A stretch of 64,000 nucleotides of DNA from the NCBI GenBank assembly GCA_001570385.1, contig BBYL01000018.1:168751-232750 (forward strand). The letters run 5' to 3'. A program made the position numbers and the translations under genes. The notes under the pieces are model-generated. The model did not search any database. It saw only the letters and a list, made by a program, of their open reading frames with translations, and was not told where the DNA came from. Source of the stretch: Microtetraspora glauca. Lineage in GTDB: Bacteria > Actinomycetota > Actinomycetes > Streptosporangiales > Streptosporangiaceae. Positions 1 to 8,299 of this stretch are shown here, in pieces. The first letter of the stretch is position 1. Each line of letters starts with the position of its first letter.

Positions 1-231
1 GGCGCGGACGTGCTGACGGCCAGGGACCCGGAGGGCCTGCGGGCCGCGCTCGCCAAGGCGGTCGCGGCCACGACCACCACGGTCGTCTACGTCGAGCCCG
101 TCCCGGGAGAGGGGCCGGGCGCGCAGGCCTGGTGGGACGTCCCGGTCGCCGAGGTGTCGAACCTGCCCGAGGTGCGGGCGGCACGGGAACGCTACGACGA
201 GCACAAGCGCGACCAGCGGCTCTACCTCTGA
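1..231 (+). CDS. iolD: IolD-like TPP enzyme, C-terminal fragment
   Basis: The reading frame is open from the first base, so the gene starts upstream of the window. The visible 76 residues match the C-terminal end of 3D-(3,5/4)-trihydroxycyclohexane-1,2-dione acylhydrolase (IolD), the ThDP-dependent ring-opening enzyme of myo-inositol catabolism. Diagnostic features are the end of the ThDP-enzyme fold (VVYVEPVP), the family-typical WWDVPVAEVS segment and the terminal AR-YDEHKRDQRLYL. The catalytic and cofactor-binding parts are outside the window. Its stop codon overlaps the ATG of the next gene (TGATG), so the phosphate-transporter gene is probably translated from the same transcript. Assignment rests on the C-terminal signature only. 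Confidence 0.8.
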   Translation, partial: GADVLTARDPEGLRAALAKAVAATTTTVVYVEPVPGEGPGAQAWWDVPVAEVSNLPEVRAARERYDEHKRDQRLYL

Positions 232-1211
232 TGGGGTGGACGCTCGCGTTCGCCGCCGTGGCGATCCTGTTCGTGCTGATCAGCGGGGCCAACGACGGCG
301 CCACGCTCATCGGGCTCGGGCTCAGGTTCCCCCGCTCCCCGGGCTGGCTGATCGCGGCGCTCCCGCTGCTGGTGATCTTCGCGGCGCCGTACGCGCTGGG
401 CGTGGAGGTGGCGCGGACGTTCACCGAGCGGCTGGCGAACCTCGGCACCGGCACGGGCGCCGCGGTGTTCCTCGCGGGAGTGGTGACCGGCGTGGTCGTG
501 GTCGCCGTCCTCACCGGCAAGGGGCTGCCGACCAGCCTGACCCTGGCGGTGATCGGGGGGATCGCCGGCGCCGGGCTGGGCGCCGGGCTCCCGGTGTCGT
601 GGTCGGGCCTGGTGTCCGTCCTGGTGATCGGCGCCGCCGCGCCCCTGGTCGGCCTGCTGCTGGGGCTCCTGCTGGGAGCGTCGTCGCGCCGCGTGCCGTC
701 CTTCCGGGGGATGCCCCGGGTCGTCCTCGGCGCGCACGTTCTGGCCTACACCGCGCAGTGCGTGGCGTACGCGGTGAACGACGGCCAGAAGATGATCGCG
801 GTCGTGAGCGTGGCGGTCGGCGTGGCCCGCGCGGGAGTGGGCGGTGTCGGGCCGGTCGAGGTCCCGCCCGTCTGGATGGCCCTGCTCGCGGGGTTGTTCC
901 TCGTCGGGGCGCTGACCAGCCTCACCCGGGTCGGCGAACGGCTCGGCCGGGGCCTGGTCATCACCCGCCCGCTGCACATCGTGTCGGCCGAGACGGCGGC
1001 CACCGGCGCCGTGCTCGGGAGCGCGGCGCTCGGAAGTCCGGTGAGCATGACCCAGTCCATCACCGCCGGAGTGGTGGGCGTGGCGGCGAGCGAGGGAGTG
1101 CGGAGGGTGCGATGGCAGGGCGTCGTGAACATGGGTACGGCATGGTTGGTCACGCTGCCGTCGTCGATGGCGCTGGCCTGCCTCGCCGGCCTCGCGCTGA
1201 GACTGGTGTGA
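231..1211 (+). CDS. PiT-family inorganic phosphate permease
   Basis: This 326-residue polytopic membrane protein belongs to the PiT (inorganic phosphate transporter) family. It carries the first family repeat signature GAND at residues 19-22 and a second copy of the same type (VNDGQK) in the second half, matching the family's inverted-repeat architecture. About ten hydrophobic segments are visible. The ATG overlaps the upstream stop (TGATG), and the next gene, a DUF47 protein, overlaps its own stop by four bases (GTGA). PiT/DUF47 pairing is a common bacterial arrangement. Here the context (IolD, then an ABC importer and three phosphatase-type enzymes) suggests it moves phosphate released from an organic phosphate. 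Direction of transport cannot be read from the sequence. Confidence 0.85.
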   Translation: MGWTLAFAAVAILFVLISGANDGATLIGLGLRFPRSPGWLIAALPLLVIFAAPYALGVEVARTFTERLANLGTGTGAAVFLAGVVTGVVVVAVLTGKGLPTSLTLAVIGGIAGAGLGAGLPVSWSGLVSVLVIGAAAPLVGLLLGLLLGASSRRVPSFRGMPRVVLGAHVLAYTAQCVAYAVNDGQKMIAVVSVAVGVARAGVGGVGPVEVPPVWMALLAGLFLVGALTSLTRVGERLGRGLVITRPLHIVSAETAATGAVLGSAALGSPVSMTQSITAGVVGVAASEGVRRVRWQGVVNMGTAWLVTLPSSMALACLAGLALRLV

Positions 1212-1864
1212 GCGCCGACCGCCGCCTCAGGCGGTTCGTACGGGCATGGGACGACCTGCGGGGCCGGTCAGGACGGCGGATCGTGGACCTGGTCCTCGGC
1301 CAGATCGCGGTCGCCAGGGCGGGAGCCGTACTGGCCCGCTCGGTGGCGGAGGGCACGATCGAGCGGTCGGCGGCGCGCGTCCAGATGGCCGAGGTGGAGC
1401 ACGAGGGAGACGCGGAACGCGCCGAGCTCGTCCGCGTCCTGCGCCGGGTGCTCGCCACCCCCATCGACAGGGAGGACCTGTTCCGGCTCTCCCGGTCGAT
1501 CGACGACGTGCTCGACCACCTGCGCGACTACGTGCGCGAGACGGACCTGTTCGGGCCGAAGGACCTCGGATTCGCGGTCGAGCCGCTGCAGGCGGTGATC
1601 GACGGCCTGGACGAGCTGGAGGTCGCCGTCGACAAGATCATCGATGATCCGGGCTCGGTGACCCGGGCCGTGCTCGCCACGCGCAAGGCGTGCAGCAGGG
1701 TCCGCCAGCTCTACCAGACCCGGTTGGCCGAGCTGTTCGCCGGCCCGCTGGAGATGGACACCCTGCGCAGGCGCGAACTGCTGTCCCGGCTGGACGCGGT
1801 GGGCCGCCGGCTCGGCGAGGCGGCCGACGCCCTCGCCGACGCCATGCTCAAGCGAAGCCACTGA
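1208..1864 (+). CDS. DUF47 (PhoU-like) protein, PiT partner
   Basis: The gene encodes 218 residues that are almost entirely helical and rich in Arg and Glu, with the EVEHEGDAER and RLSRSIDDVLDHLRDYVRE segments typical of DUF47, a family related to the PhoU regulator. The start is the GTG that overlaps the permease stop (GTGA), which gives translational coupling. Such proteins are thought to bind metals through Glu/Asp motifs and to modulate the neighbouring PiT permease. No signal peptide or membrane segment is seen, so it is cytoplasmic. After it comes a 32-bp gap with a good ribosome-binding site for the ABC permease. Confidence 0.82.
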   Translation: MSADRRLRRFVRAWDDLRGRSGRRIVDLVLGQIAVARAGAVLARSVAEGTIERSAARVQMAEVEHEGDAERAELVRVLRRVLATPIDREDLFRLSRSIDDVLDHLRDYVRETDLFGPKDLGFAVEPLQAVIDGLDELEVAVDKIIDDPGSVTRAVLATRKACSRVRQLYQTRLAELFAGPLEMDTLRRRELLSRLDAVGRRLGEAADALADAMLKRSH

Positions 1865-1896
1865 GAAGTGGAACCATCCCCCCGAAGGAAATCCCC

Positions 1897-3723
1897 ATGG
1901 CAGTTCTCACCAAGGCGGAAGCACCGCCACCCCCACCAGGACGGCGCAGGCTGCTGTACCGGCTCCAGGTTCTGCGCCATGATCCGACCGCCGCGCTCGG
2001 CCTGATCCTGGTCGTCGTCCTCGGCTACCTCGTCGTGGCGCCGCTGGTCGCGGTGCTCTCCGACTCGGCCCGGCTGCAGTACGGCGACGAGATCCACGCC
2101 GGTCAGCGCCCCGGAGAATGGACCGGCTACTACCTCTGGCGGGTGTTCCGCTCGCAGATCAGCGGCCTGCTGTTCTGGGAGCCGCTGCTCAACACGCTGG
2201 TGGTCGCCGTCGGGACCACGTTGTTCGCGCTCATCGTCGGGGGAGGCATGGCCTGGCTCGTGACCAGGACGAACGTGCCGGGCCGCAAGTGGCTGGCCGG
2301 CGCGCTCGTGGTGCCGTACATGCTGCCGTCGTGGACGTTCTCCCTGGCCTGGCTGACGCTGTTCAAGAACGAGCGCGCCGCCGGCCAGGTCGGGATCCTG
2401 CAGTCCGTGGGCATCAGGACGCCCGACTGGCTCGCCTACGGCCCGCTGCCGATCATCGTCACCCTGGGGCTGCACTACTACCCGTTCGTGCTGCTCCTGG
2501 TCGGCAACGCGCTGCGCCGCATCGACGTCCAGCTGGAGGACTCGGCCCGCATCCTCGGCGCCCCGCAGCGGACCGTCATCCGGCGGATCGTGGTGCCGCT
2601 GATGCTCCCCGCGCTCTCGTCCGCGGTGCTGCTGGTCATCGGCCGGGTGCTCGGCACGTTCGGCACGCCGTACGTGCTGGGGCTGCCGGCGGACTACCGG
2701 GTGTTGTCCACCGGGCTGTTCCAGTCGATCAGGGACCGCAGCACCGGCGTGGCCTCGGTGATCGCGATGGTGATCGTCGCCATCGGCATTCTGATCGTCC
2801 TGGCCGACACCCGGATGATGCGCGAGCACCGCCGGTTCGTCACCGTGGGCGGCAAGGGCGCGATGGACCGGCTGAGCGACCTGCGCCGCTGGCGCTGGCC
2901 CGCGTTCGCGCTCGGCGTGGTCGTCTTCTTGGTGAGCGTCCTGGTCCCCGTGCTCACCCTGCTGCTGTCCACGGTCACCCGCACGCCGCTGGACCTGTCC
3001 ACGTTCACGCTGGACTACTGGCTGGCCGAGCGGCTGCCCGGCGCGGTCGGCTTCCCGCACGGAGTGTTCCGCGGATCCGAACTGTGGGCGGCGGCCTGGA
3101 ACTCGCTGCGCATCGTCGGCCTCGCCTCGATCATCTGCGCCGTCCTCGGCCTGCTGATCGGATACGTCGTGGTGCGCGGGACGGCGCCGCGCGTCGCCGC
3201 CTTCCTCCGCCAGGTCTCGTTCCTTCCCTACCTCATCCCCGGCATCGCGTTCGCGGCGGCCTCGCTGTCCCTGTTCGCCGTCGCCAGGGGACCGATCCCC
3301 GCGTTGTACGGCACCACGTTCCTGCTGATCCTGGTGATGGCGGTGACGCACCTGCCGTACAGCTCACGCTCGGGCATCGCGGCGATGACGCAGCTCGGCC
3401 GTGAGCCGGAGGAGGCCGCGCAGATCGCGGGCGCGTCCTGGTGGCAACGCATGAGCAGGATCGTCTTCCCGATCCAGAAGGGCGCCCTCGTCACCGGGAT
3501 CATCCTGCCGTTCGTCTCCGGTCTCAAGGAGCTCAGCATCGTGATCATGCTGACCACCACCGGGACCCAGCTGCTCACGACCCTCTCCATCGGGCTCGTG
3601 GACTACGGATACACCCAGCTCGCCAACGCGGTCGTGCTCGTGATCGCCTTGGTGTCCTTCACCATGACCTACCTGACCCAGCGGCTGACCAACAGCAGCC
3701 TGGCGTCCGGCCTGGGAGGATAG
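1897..3723 (+). CDS. Fused ABC transporter permease (FbpB/AfuB type)
   Basis: This 608-residue protein has two tandem binding-protein-dependent permease domains, about 12 membrane segments. Each half has an EAA-type loop: EDSARILGAPQRTVIRR near residue 215 and EEAAQIAGASWWQRMSR near residue 508. The fused architecture is that of ferric-iron (FbpB/SfuB) permeases and of AfuB, whose system was later shown to carry sugar phosphates. The ATG lies six bases after a GAAGGAA ribosome-binding site at 1884-1890. The ATPase gene follows without a gap. No substrate-binding protein is present in the window, so it may lie upstream of base 1. With phosphatases downstream, an organophosphate substrate is more likely than iron, but this is inference. 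Confidence 0.85.
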   Translation: MAVLTKAEAPPPPPGRRRLLYRLQVLRHDPTAALGLILVVVLGYLVVAPLVAVLSDSARLQYGDEIHAGQRPGEWTGYYLWRVFRSQISGLLFWEPLLNTLVVAVGTTLFALIVGGGMAWLVTRTNVPGRKWLAGALVVPYMLPSWTFSLAWLTLFKNERAAGQVGILQSVGIRTPDWLAYGPLPIIVTLGLHYYPFVLLLVGNALRRIDVQLEDSARILGAPQRTVIRRIVVPLMLPALSSAVLLVIGRVLGTFGTPYVLGLPADYRVLSTGLFQSIRDRSTGVASVIAMVIVAIGILIVLADTRMMREHRRFVTVGGKGAMDRLSDLRRWRWPAFALGVVVFLVSVLVPVLTLLLSTVTRTPLDLSTFTLDYWLAERLPGAVGFPHGVFRGSELWAAAWNSLRIVGLASIICAVLGLLIGYVVVRGTAPRVAAFLRQVSFLPYLIPGIAFAAASLSLFAVARGPIPALYGTTFLLILVMAVTHLPYSSRSGIAAMTQLGREPEEAAQIAGASWWQRMSRIVFPIQKGALVTGIILPFVSGLKELSIVIMLTTTGTQLLTTLSIGLVDYGYTQLANAVVLVIALVSFTMTYLTQRLTNSSLASGLGG

Positions 3724-4818
3724 ATGCCGAACATCACTTTGAGCGGAGTCGCCAAGAGCTACGGCGGCCACGACTACGCCGTCAGGAACCTCGACCTGAC
3801 CATCCCGGACGGCGCCTTCATGTGCCTTCTCGGTCCCTCCGGATGCGGCAAGACCACCACCCTGCGGATGATCGCCGGGCTGGAGCAGCCGTCCGCCGGC
3901 ACCATCGCGGTCGGCGACCGGATCCTCGACTCCGTCGAGCACGGCCGCTATGTCCCGCCGGAGAAGCGCGGCATGGGGCTGGTCTTCCAGAACTACGCCC
4001 TCTGGCCGCACCTGTCGATCCGCGAGAACGTCGAGTTCGGGCTGCGCATGCGCAAGGTGCCCGGCCCCGAGCGGCGGGCCAGGGCGGAGGAGGCGCTGCG
4101 GATGGTCCACGTGGACGCCGCGATGGACCGCTATCCCTCCCAGCTCTCCGGCGGCCAGCAGCAGCGCGTCGCGCTGGCCAGGATGCTGGCGATCAACCCC
4201 GAGGTGCTGCTGCTCGACGAGCCGCTGTCCAACCTCGACGCGCAGCTGCGGCTGGAGATGCGCGCCGAGCTCAAGCGCATCCACGAGGAGTCGGGCGCGA
4301 CCATCGTCTTCGTCACCCACGACCAGCTCGAGGCGCTGACGATGGCGACGGACATCGCGGTCATGAACCAGGGCGAGCTGCAGCAGCTCGCCGCTCCGAT
4401 GGACATGTACGACCGGCCGGCCAACCGGTTCGTCGCCGAGTTCGTCGGCAGCCCTCCCATGGCCATCGTGGACACCGGCCCCGAGCCGGGCGGGCTGGCC
4501 GGCTCGCTGCTCCGGCATGTCGCCGCGCGGGCGGAGTGCGTCCCCGCCGCCGTCGGCATCCGGCCCGAGGCGCTCCGGTTCGGCCCGCCTCCGGCGGGAG
4601 CCTGGCACGAGGAGGCGACGGTCGAGGCCGTGCTCCCCGCCGGGTCGTCCTGGACCGTACGGCTCCGCATCCTGGACACGGACCTGTACGCCGTCTCCTA
4701 CACGCCGGTCGACTCCGCGCCCGGGGACACGGTGACCTGCTGGACCGAGCGGATGCACCTGTTCGACGCGGACGGCGCCCGGATCGCCGCCTGGGACGAG
4801 GCGGGGGTGGCCGCGTGA
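3724..4818 (+). CDS. ABC transporter ATP-binding protein
   Basis: This is a 364-residue ATPase of the CUT1/iron/polyamine-type importer group. Visible elements, in order, are Walker A (GPSGCGKTT, about residues 38-46), the Q-loop (QNYALWPH), the signature LSGGQQQR, Walker B (LLLDEPLSNLD) and the H-loop (THDQ). A C-terminal TOBE-like domain of about 120 residues follows. The ATG immediately follows the permease stop, and its own stop overlaps the GTG of the HAD gene. It should energise the adjacent fused permease. Confidence 0.92.
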   Translation: MPNITLSGVAKSYGGHDYAVRNLDLTIPDGAFMCLLGPSGCGKTTTLRMIAGLEQPSAGTIAVGDRILDSVEHGRYVPPEKRGMGLVFQNYALWPHLSIRENVEFGLRMRKVPGPERRARAEEALRMVHVDAAMDRYPSQLSGGQQQRVALARMLAINPEVLLLDEPLSNLDAQLRLEMRAELKRIHEESGATIVFVTHDQLEALTMATDIAVMNQGELQQLAAPMDMYDRPANRFVAEFVGSPPMAIVDTGPEPGGLAGSLLRHVAARAECVPAAVGIRPEALRFGPPPAGAWHEEATVEAVLPAGSSWTVRLRILDTDLYAVSYTPVDSAPGDTVTCWTERMHLFDADGARIAAWDEAGVAA

Positions 4819-5579
4819 TCCGGCCCAAGGCGCTGCTCCTGGACTTCGGTGGCGTGATCGTCGAGACCGCGAGGCGACCGGAGTGGGCGGCGGAGCTCGC
4901 CGCCGAGGTACACGGCATGCTGACCCGGGCGGGCTTCGAGGAGCTCGGCGTCGAGGACGTCGAGAGCGACATCCAGGCGGCCGCCCGTGCCGACAAGTAC
5001 TGGAAGGACTCCACCTCGCGGCAGTTCGACCCGGAGGAGATGACGCACCGCCGGTACTGGGCCGACTTCGTCGCCGGGGACTGGCCCGTCCAGGCGCGTT
5101 CCCTGGTGACGGCCGAGGCGACGCCGCTCTGCCGGCGGATGGGCGAGCTGCGCAGCGACCGCAAGACGCGTCCCGTGATGGAGGAGTTGCTGGCCGCCTG
5201 CTGGGCCAACGGCGTCGTGCCCGGCGTGGTGAGCAACGCCCTGTGCGGGGCCGTGCACCGCGACTACATGGCCGCGACCGGCCTCGACCGCCAGGTGGCG
5301 GTGCAGGTCTACAGCGACGAGGTCGGTGTGCGCAAACCCAACCCGGAGATGATCTGGATCGCCTGCCGGGCCCTGGGCGTGGACCCCGCGGAGGTCTGGT
5401 ACGTCGGCGACAACTACGACAGGGACGTGGTCTGCGGCGCCCGCGCCACGGTCGGAGCCACCGTGCTCATGGCGTCCCGGAGCACGGACAAGATTCCCTA
5501 CAAGGTACGGCAGCGCCCTCAGGCGATCGTCGAGGACCCGCGCGGCCTGCTGGAACTCCTGGAGGAGACATGGATCTGA
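4815..5579 (+). CDS. HAD-superfamily (subfamily IA) hydrolase
   Basis: This 254-residue HAD phosphatase-like protein has motif I as DFGGV near the N-terminus (Asp nucleophile; the second Asp is Gly, as in many YihX-type members). It also has the VVSNA motif II region, a Lys in motif III (VRKPNPEM) and motif IV GDNYDRD. A helical cap lies between motifs I and II. The GTG start overlaps the ATPase stop (GTGA). It is the first of three consecutive phosphatase-family genes after the transporter, which suggests intracellular dephosphorylation of the imported compound. Exact substrate is unknown. Confidence 0.85.
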   Translation: MIRPKALLLDFGGVIVETARRPEWAAELAAEVHGMLTRAGFEELGVEDVESDIQAAARADKYWKDSTSRQFDPEEMTHRRYWADFVAGDWPVQARSLVTAEATPLCRRMGELRSDRKTRPVMEELLAACWANGVVPGVVSNALCGAVHRDYMAATGLDRQVAVQVYSDEVGVRKPNPEMIWIACRALGVDPAEVWYVGDNYDRDVVCGARATVGATVLMASRSTDKIPYKVRQRPQAIVEDPRGLLELLEETWI

Positions 5580-6370
5580 GCATCTCGCGTGACCTGGCCG
5601 CCATCGCGGTGGAGGCGGCCAGGTCGGTCGGTGACCAGCTCAGGAAGGCGTTCAGGTCCCGCCCCGCCGTACAGACGAAGCGCGACTTCCACGACCCGGT
5701 CACCGAGCACGACAAGGCGGCGGAGGAGCGCATCCGCGAGGTCCTGACCCGGCTGTGCCCGGACAGCGTCATCGTGGGGGAGGAGGGCGGCACCCACGGG
5801 GAGGGCACCATCCGCTGGTACGTCGACCCCATCGACGGCACCGCGAACTTCGCCGCCGGCCTGCCGTTCTTCTGCACGTCCATCGGGGCGGTGGTCGGCG
5901 ACGAGGTGGTGGCGGGCACCATCTACGACCCGGTGAGCGGCGACGAGTTCACCGCCTCCCTCGAAGGCGCGTTCTGCAACGGCGAGGCGATCCGCAGCAG
6001 GGGCGCGCGCACCGACCGCGAGGCGGTGCTGCTGTCGAGCTTCCCCACCCCGCGCGACCTCGCCGCCGAGGGCGACGCCGCGCTGCACCGCTTCGCCCGG
6101 ATGGTCGACGCGTTCGCGACCACCCGCCGCCCGGGGAGCGCGGCGCTGAAGCTCGCCCACGTCGCCGCCGGCTGGTCCGACGTGGCCTACGGCACGCACG
6201 TCAACGCCTGGGACGTGGCCGCGGGCTCGCTCCTGGTCGAGCGGGCCGGAGGCGTGTTCATCCCGCTGTCCGGCAGCGTCTTCGTCCCCGGCGGCTACCT
6301 CGCCTGCGTGGGCGGGTTCGACCTCGCGGGTTCCGTGATGGCGGAGGTCTCCACGAGGAGGGCCTCGTGA
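5570..6370 (+). CDS. Inositol monophosphatase-family phosphatase
   Basis: This is a 266-residue member of the Li+-sensitive, Mg2+-dependent IMPase/FBPase/BPNTase superfamily. The metal-binding motifs are GEEGG, DPIDGTANF and, near the C-terminus, NAWDVAAGSLLVERAGG. The ATG at 5570 is preceded by GGAG and overlaps the HAD gene by ten bases. The family hydrolyses phosphate monoesters of inositol, fructose-1,6-bisphosphate, histidinol or PAP. Adjacency to an IolD-like gene makes an inositol phosphate attractive as substrate. The motifs do not discriminate between these options. Confidence 0.88.
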   Translation: MDLSISRDLAAIAVEAARSVGDQLRKAFRSRPAVQTKRDFHDPVTEHDKAAEERIREVLTRLCPDSVIVGEEGGTHGEGTIRWYVDPIDGTANFAAGLPFFCTSIGAVVGDEVVAGTIYDPVSGDEFTASLEGAFCNGEAIRSRGARTDREAVLLSSFPTPRDLAAEGDAALHRFARMVDAFATTRRPGSAALKLAHVAAGWSDVAYGTHVNAWDVAAGSLLVERAGGVFIPLSGSVFVPGGYLACVGGFDLAGSVMAEVSTRRAS

Positions 6371-7143
6371 TCCGCTGGATCGTCACCGACCTGGACGGCA
6401 CCCTCGTCGGGCGCGACCTGGCCATGGTCCCCGAGAGCGGGGACGCGCTGCGCCGGTTCATGGCGGCGGGCGGCGAGGTGATCGTCGCCACCGGCCGGAT
6501 GGAGTCGTCGGCCCGCCGCTACGTCGAGGAGCTGGGACTGACCAGCCCGGCGATCCTCTACAACGGGGCGCGGACCGTGGATCTCGGCTCGGGGGCCGTG
6601 CTGCGCTCGCGCGCCCTGCCGGTGGACGCGTGGAAGTCCCTGATCGGCATGTTCGACGAGCTTCCCGAGGGTGTCTACCCCGTGGCGTTCACCGGAGGCG
6701 AGGCGCTGGCCGTGCACGACGTGCCCGAGCTGCGGGACTACGCGCGGCGGGACGGGGTCGCGCTGCGCGACCCCGGTGACTGGGCGGCGCTGCCGCCCGG
6801 TGAGATCACCAAGTGCATGCTGATCGGCGCCGCCCCGGTCGAGGTCGAGTTGCCGGGGACGGTCGTCCTGCGGTCCGAGGCGACCTACCTCGAGGTGCTG
6901 CCCGAGGGGGCGACGAAGGGCACCGCGCTGCGCGAGCTCGCCGCGTCGCGCGGGGTGCCGATGGAGCAGATCGCGGCCATCGGCGACAACCCCAACGACC
7001 TGGACATGATCGCGGCGGCCGGACTGGGCGCCGCGGTCGGGGACGGCCATCCGGACGTCCGCGCGGCGGCCGGTGTCGTGGTGGGCGCCTGCGCGGACGG
7101 CGCGGTCGCCGACCTCGTCGAGCTCGTCATGGCGGCCCGGTGA
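6367..7143 (+). CDS. HAD hydrolase, Cof/SPP type
   Basis: This 258-residue Cof-type HAD phosphatase has motif I TDLDGTLVGRD, motif II ATGR, a Lys within EGATKGTAL, and motif IV GDNPNDLDM. A large C2-type cap separates motifs II and III. Cof-family enzymes typically act on sugar phosphates. The GTG start overlaps the stop of the IMPase-family gene (GTGA). It ends the coupled operon, and 249 bp without a gene follow. Confidence 0.88.
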   Translation: MIRWIVTDLDGTLVGRDLAMVPESGDALRRFMAAGGEVIVATGRMESSARRYVEELGLTSPAILYNGARTVDLGSGAVLRSRALPVDAWKSLIGMFDELPEGVYPVAFTGGEALAVHDVPELRDYARRDGVALRDPGDWAALPPGEITKCMLIGAAPVEVELPGTVVLRSEATYLEVLPEGATKGTALRELAASRGVPMEQIAAIGDNPNDLDMIAAAGLGAAVGDGHPDVRAAAGVVVGACADGAVADLVELVMAAR

Positions 7144-7392
7144 CCGGGCCGGCGAGCGGTCCGGTGACCGGGCAGGGGGGAGTTGGTGATGGGCGGCGCG
7201 GGCCGCTGAGCCGCGGTCCGTGTCAGGCGGTGCCGATGATGTTGCACTGAGCGATGTGTCCGCTGTTGAGGGATACGACATAGTGCGTGTGGCTTTGCCG
7301 GTTTAATTCACTAACCTGGCTCAATCGCCGGAGATCTACCGGGTATTGCGTGATCAAGCGCATTTCTCCCACCTCACCTTCGGGGGTGCCTG

Positions 7393-8169
7393 GTGCCCGG
7401 AAAATCGATCTATGTCGAGCAGGATGAGAAGTTCCAGGGAAGTTCCCCTCAGTGGTGGTACGAGCAGTTCTGGATCGAGGCGCGTCCCTCCCGGGTACGG
7501 CGGCGCCGCTGGATCGCCGGCGTCGGCGCCGTGGCCGGGCTTCTGCTGGCGATGCGGTTCGCGCTCTCCCCGGTCCTGATGGCCCCGCTCGGCGCCGCCG
7601 TCGCCGCCGGAGGCGACCTGTTCCTCGTCTGGTGGGACCACGAGTCGACCGCCGTATGGAGGGGCAAGCGCCGCGGCGAGGTGCGCACCGGCAAGCTCCT
7701 CCGCCGCGGTCTGCGCCGGCGCGGCTACAACGTGCTGGACGGCCGTGCCGTACCCGGTGAGACGTCGATCGACCACCTCGTGATCGGGCCGGGCGGGGTG
7801 TGGCTCGTGGACAACGAGGCATGGGGTCCCGACGTCTACATCGCCCGATACGGCGACAAGCTCTTCTTCGAGGAGAAGTCGGGAAGCTCGGTGGCCAAGG
7901 GGCTGACCGACGCCGCGGCCACCATGTCGGAGTTGCTGTCCCGCGAGTCGGGCGTGGAGGTGACCGTCCGGCCGCTGCTCGCGGTGCACGGCGGCAGGCT
8001 CTTCACCCCCGGCGGGCCGCGCGGGGTGGTCGTCGCCGAGGGGCTCATCCTCGCCTATCCCCGGGTGGCGCCCCGCGTCGTCCTCGCGGGAGGAGACGCC
8101 GGCTACGACGCGAGGCAGGTCGAGACGCTCACCCGTACCGCCGCCCGGATCCTGCGCCGCGTCTTCTGA
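7393..8169 (+). CDS. NERD-domain membrane protein
   Basis: This 258-residue protein starts with a charged cytoplasmic stretch. Two hydrophobic segments follow (about residues 37-78), then a C-terminal domain with the NERD pattern GxTSIDHLVIGPGGVWLVDNE. NERD is a nuclease-related fold found in many actinobacterial membrane-associated proteins of unknown role. The GTG start is the first in frame after the upstream promoter-sized gap. I see no operon partner; a 130-bp gap with a tandem repeat follows. The endonuclease-like function is known only by fold relationship. Confidence 0.7.
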   Translation: MPGKSIYVEQDEKFQGSSPQWWYEQFWIEARPSRVRRRRWIAGVGAVAGLLLAMRFALSPVLMAPLGAAVAAGGDLFLVWWDHESTAVWRGKRRGEVRTGKLLRRGLRRRGYNVLDGRAVPGETSIDHLVIGPGGVWLVDNEAWGPDVYIARYGDKLFFEEKSGSSVAKGLTDAAATMSELLSRESGVEVTVRPLLAVHGGRLFTPGGPRGVVVAEGLILAYPRVAPRVVLAGGDAGYDARQVETLTRTAARILRRVF

Positions 8170-8177
8170 CGCTGTCC

Positions 8178-8230
8178 TGCCGCTGCCCCGGCGCTGTCCC
8201 GGCGCTGTTCCGGCGCTGTCCCGGCGCGGT
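8178..8230. repeat. 11-bp tandem repeat
   Basis: About four copies of an 11-bp unit of the form CCCGGCGCTGT lie between the NERD gene and the following hydrolase gene. The unit is GC-rich and non-coding here. I see no hairpin strong enough to call a terminator. Confidence 0.65.
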
Positions 8231-8299
8231 GCGCGGACGCCTGCCGCGGGCGGGAAAACCGGTTGGGCGGGCGGCTCCGAAGACCTACGATGGCGCGTC

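Noticed and set aside
1711..3351. Long open frames on the opposite strand of real genes (also 19325-20395, 51686-55177 and 57986-59521)
   Set aside because: High GC makes antisense frames long. Their translations are Arg/Gly/Pro/His-rich, without recognisable domains, and the sense strand carries clear conserved genes.
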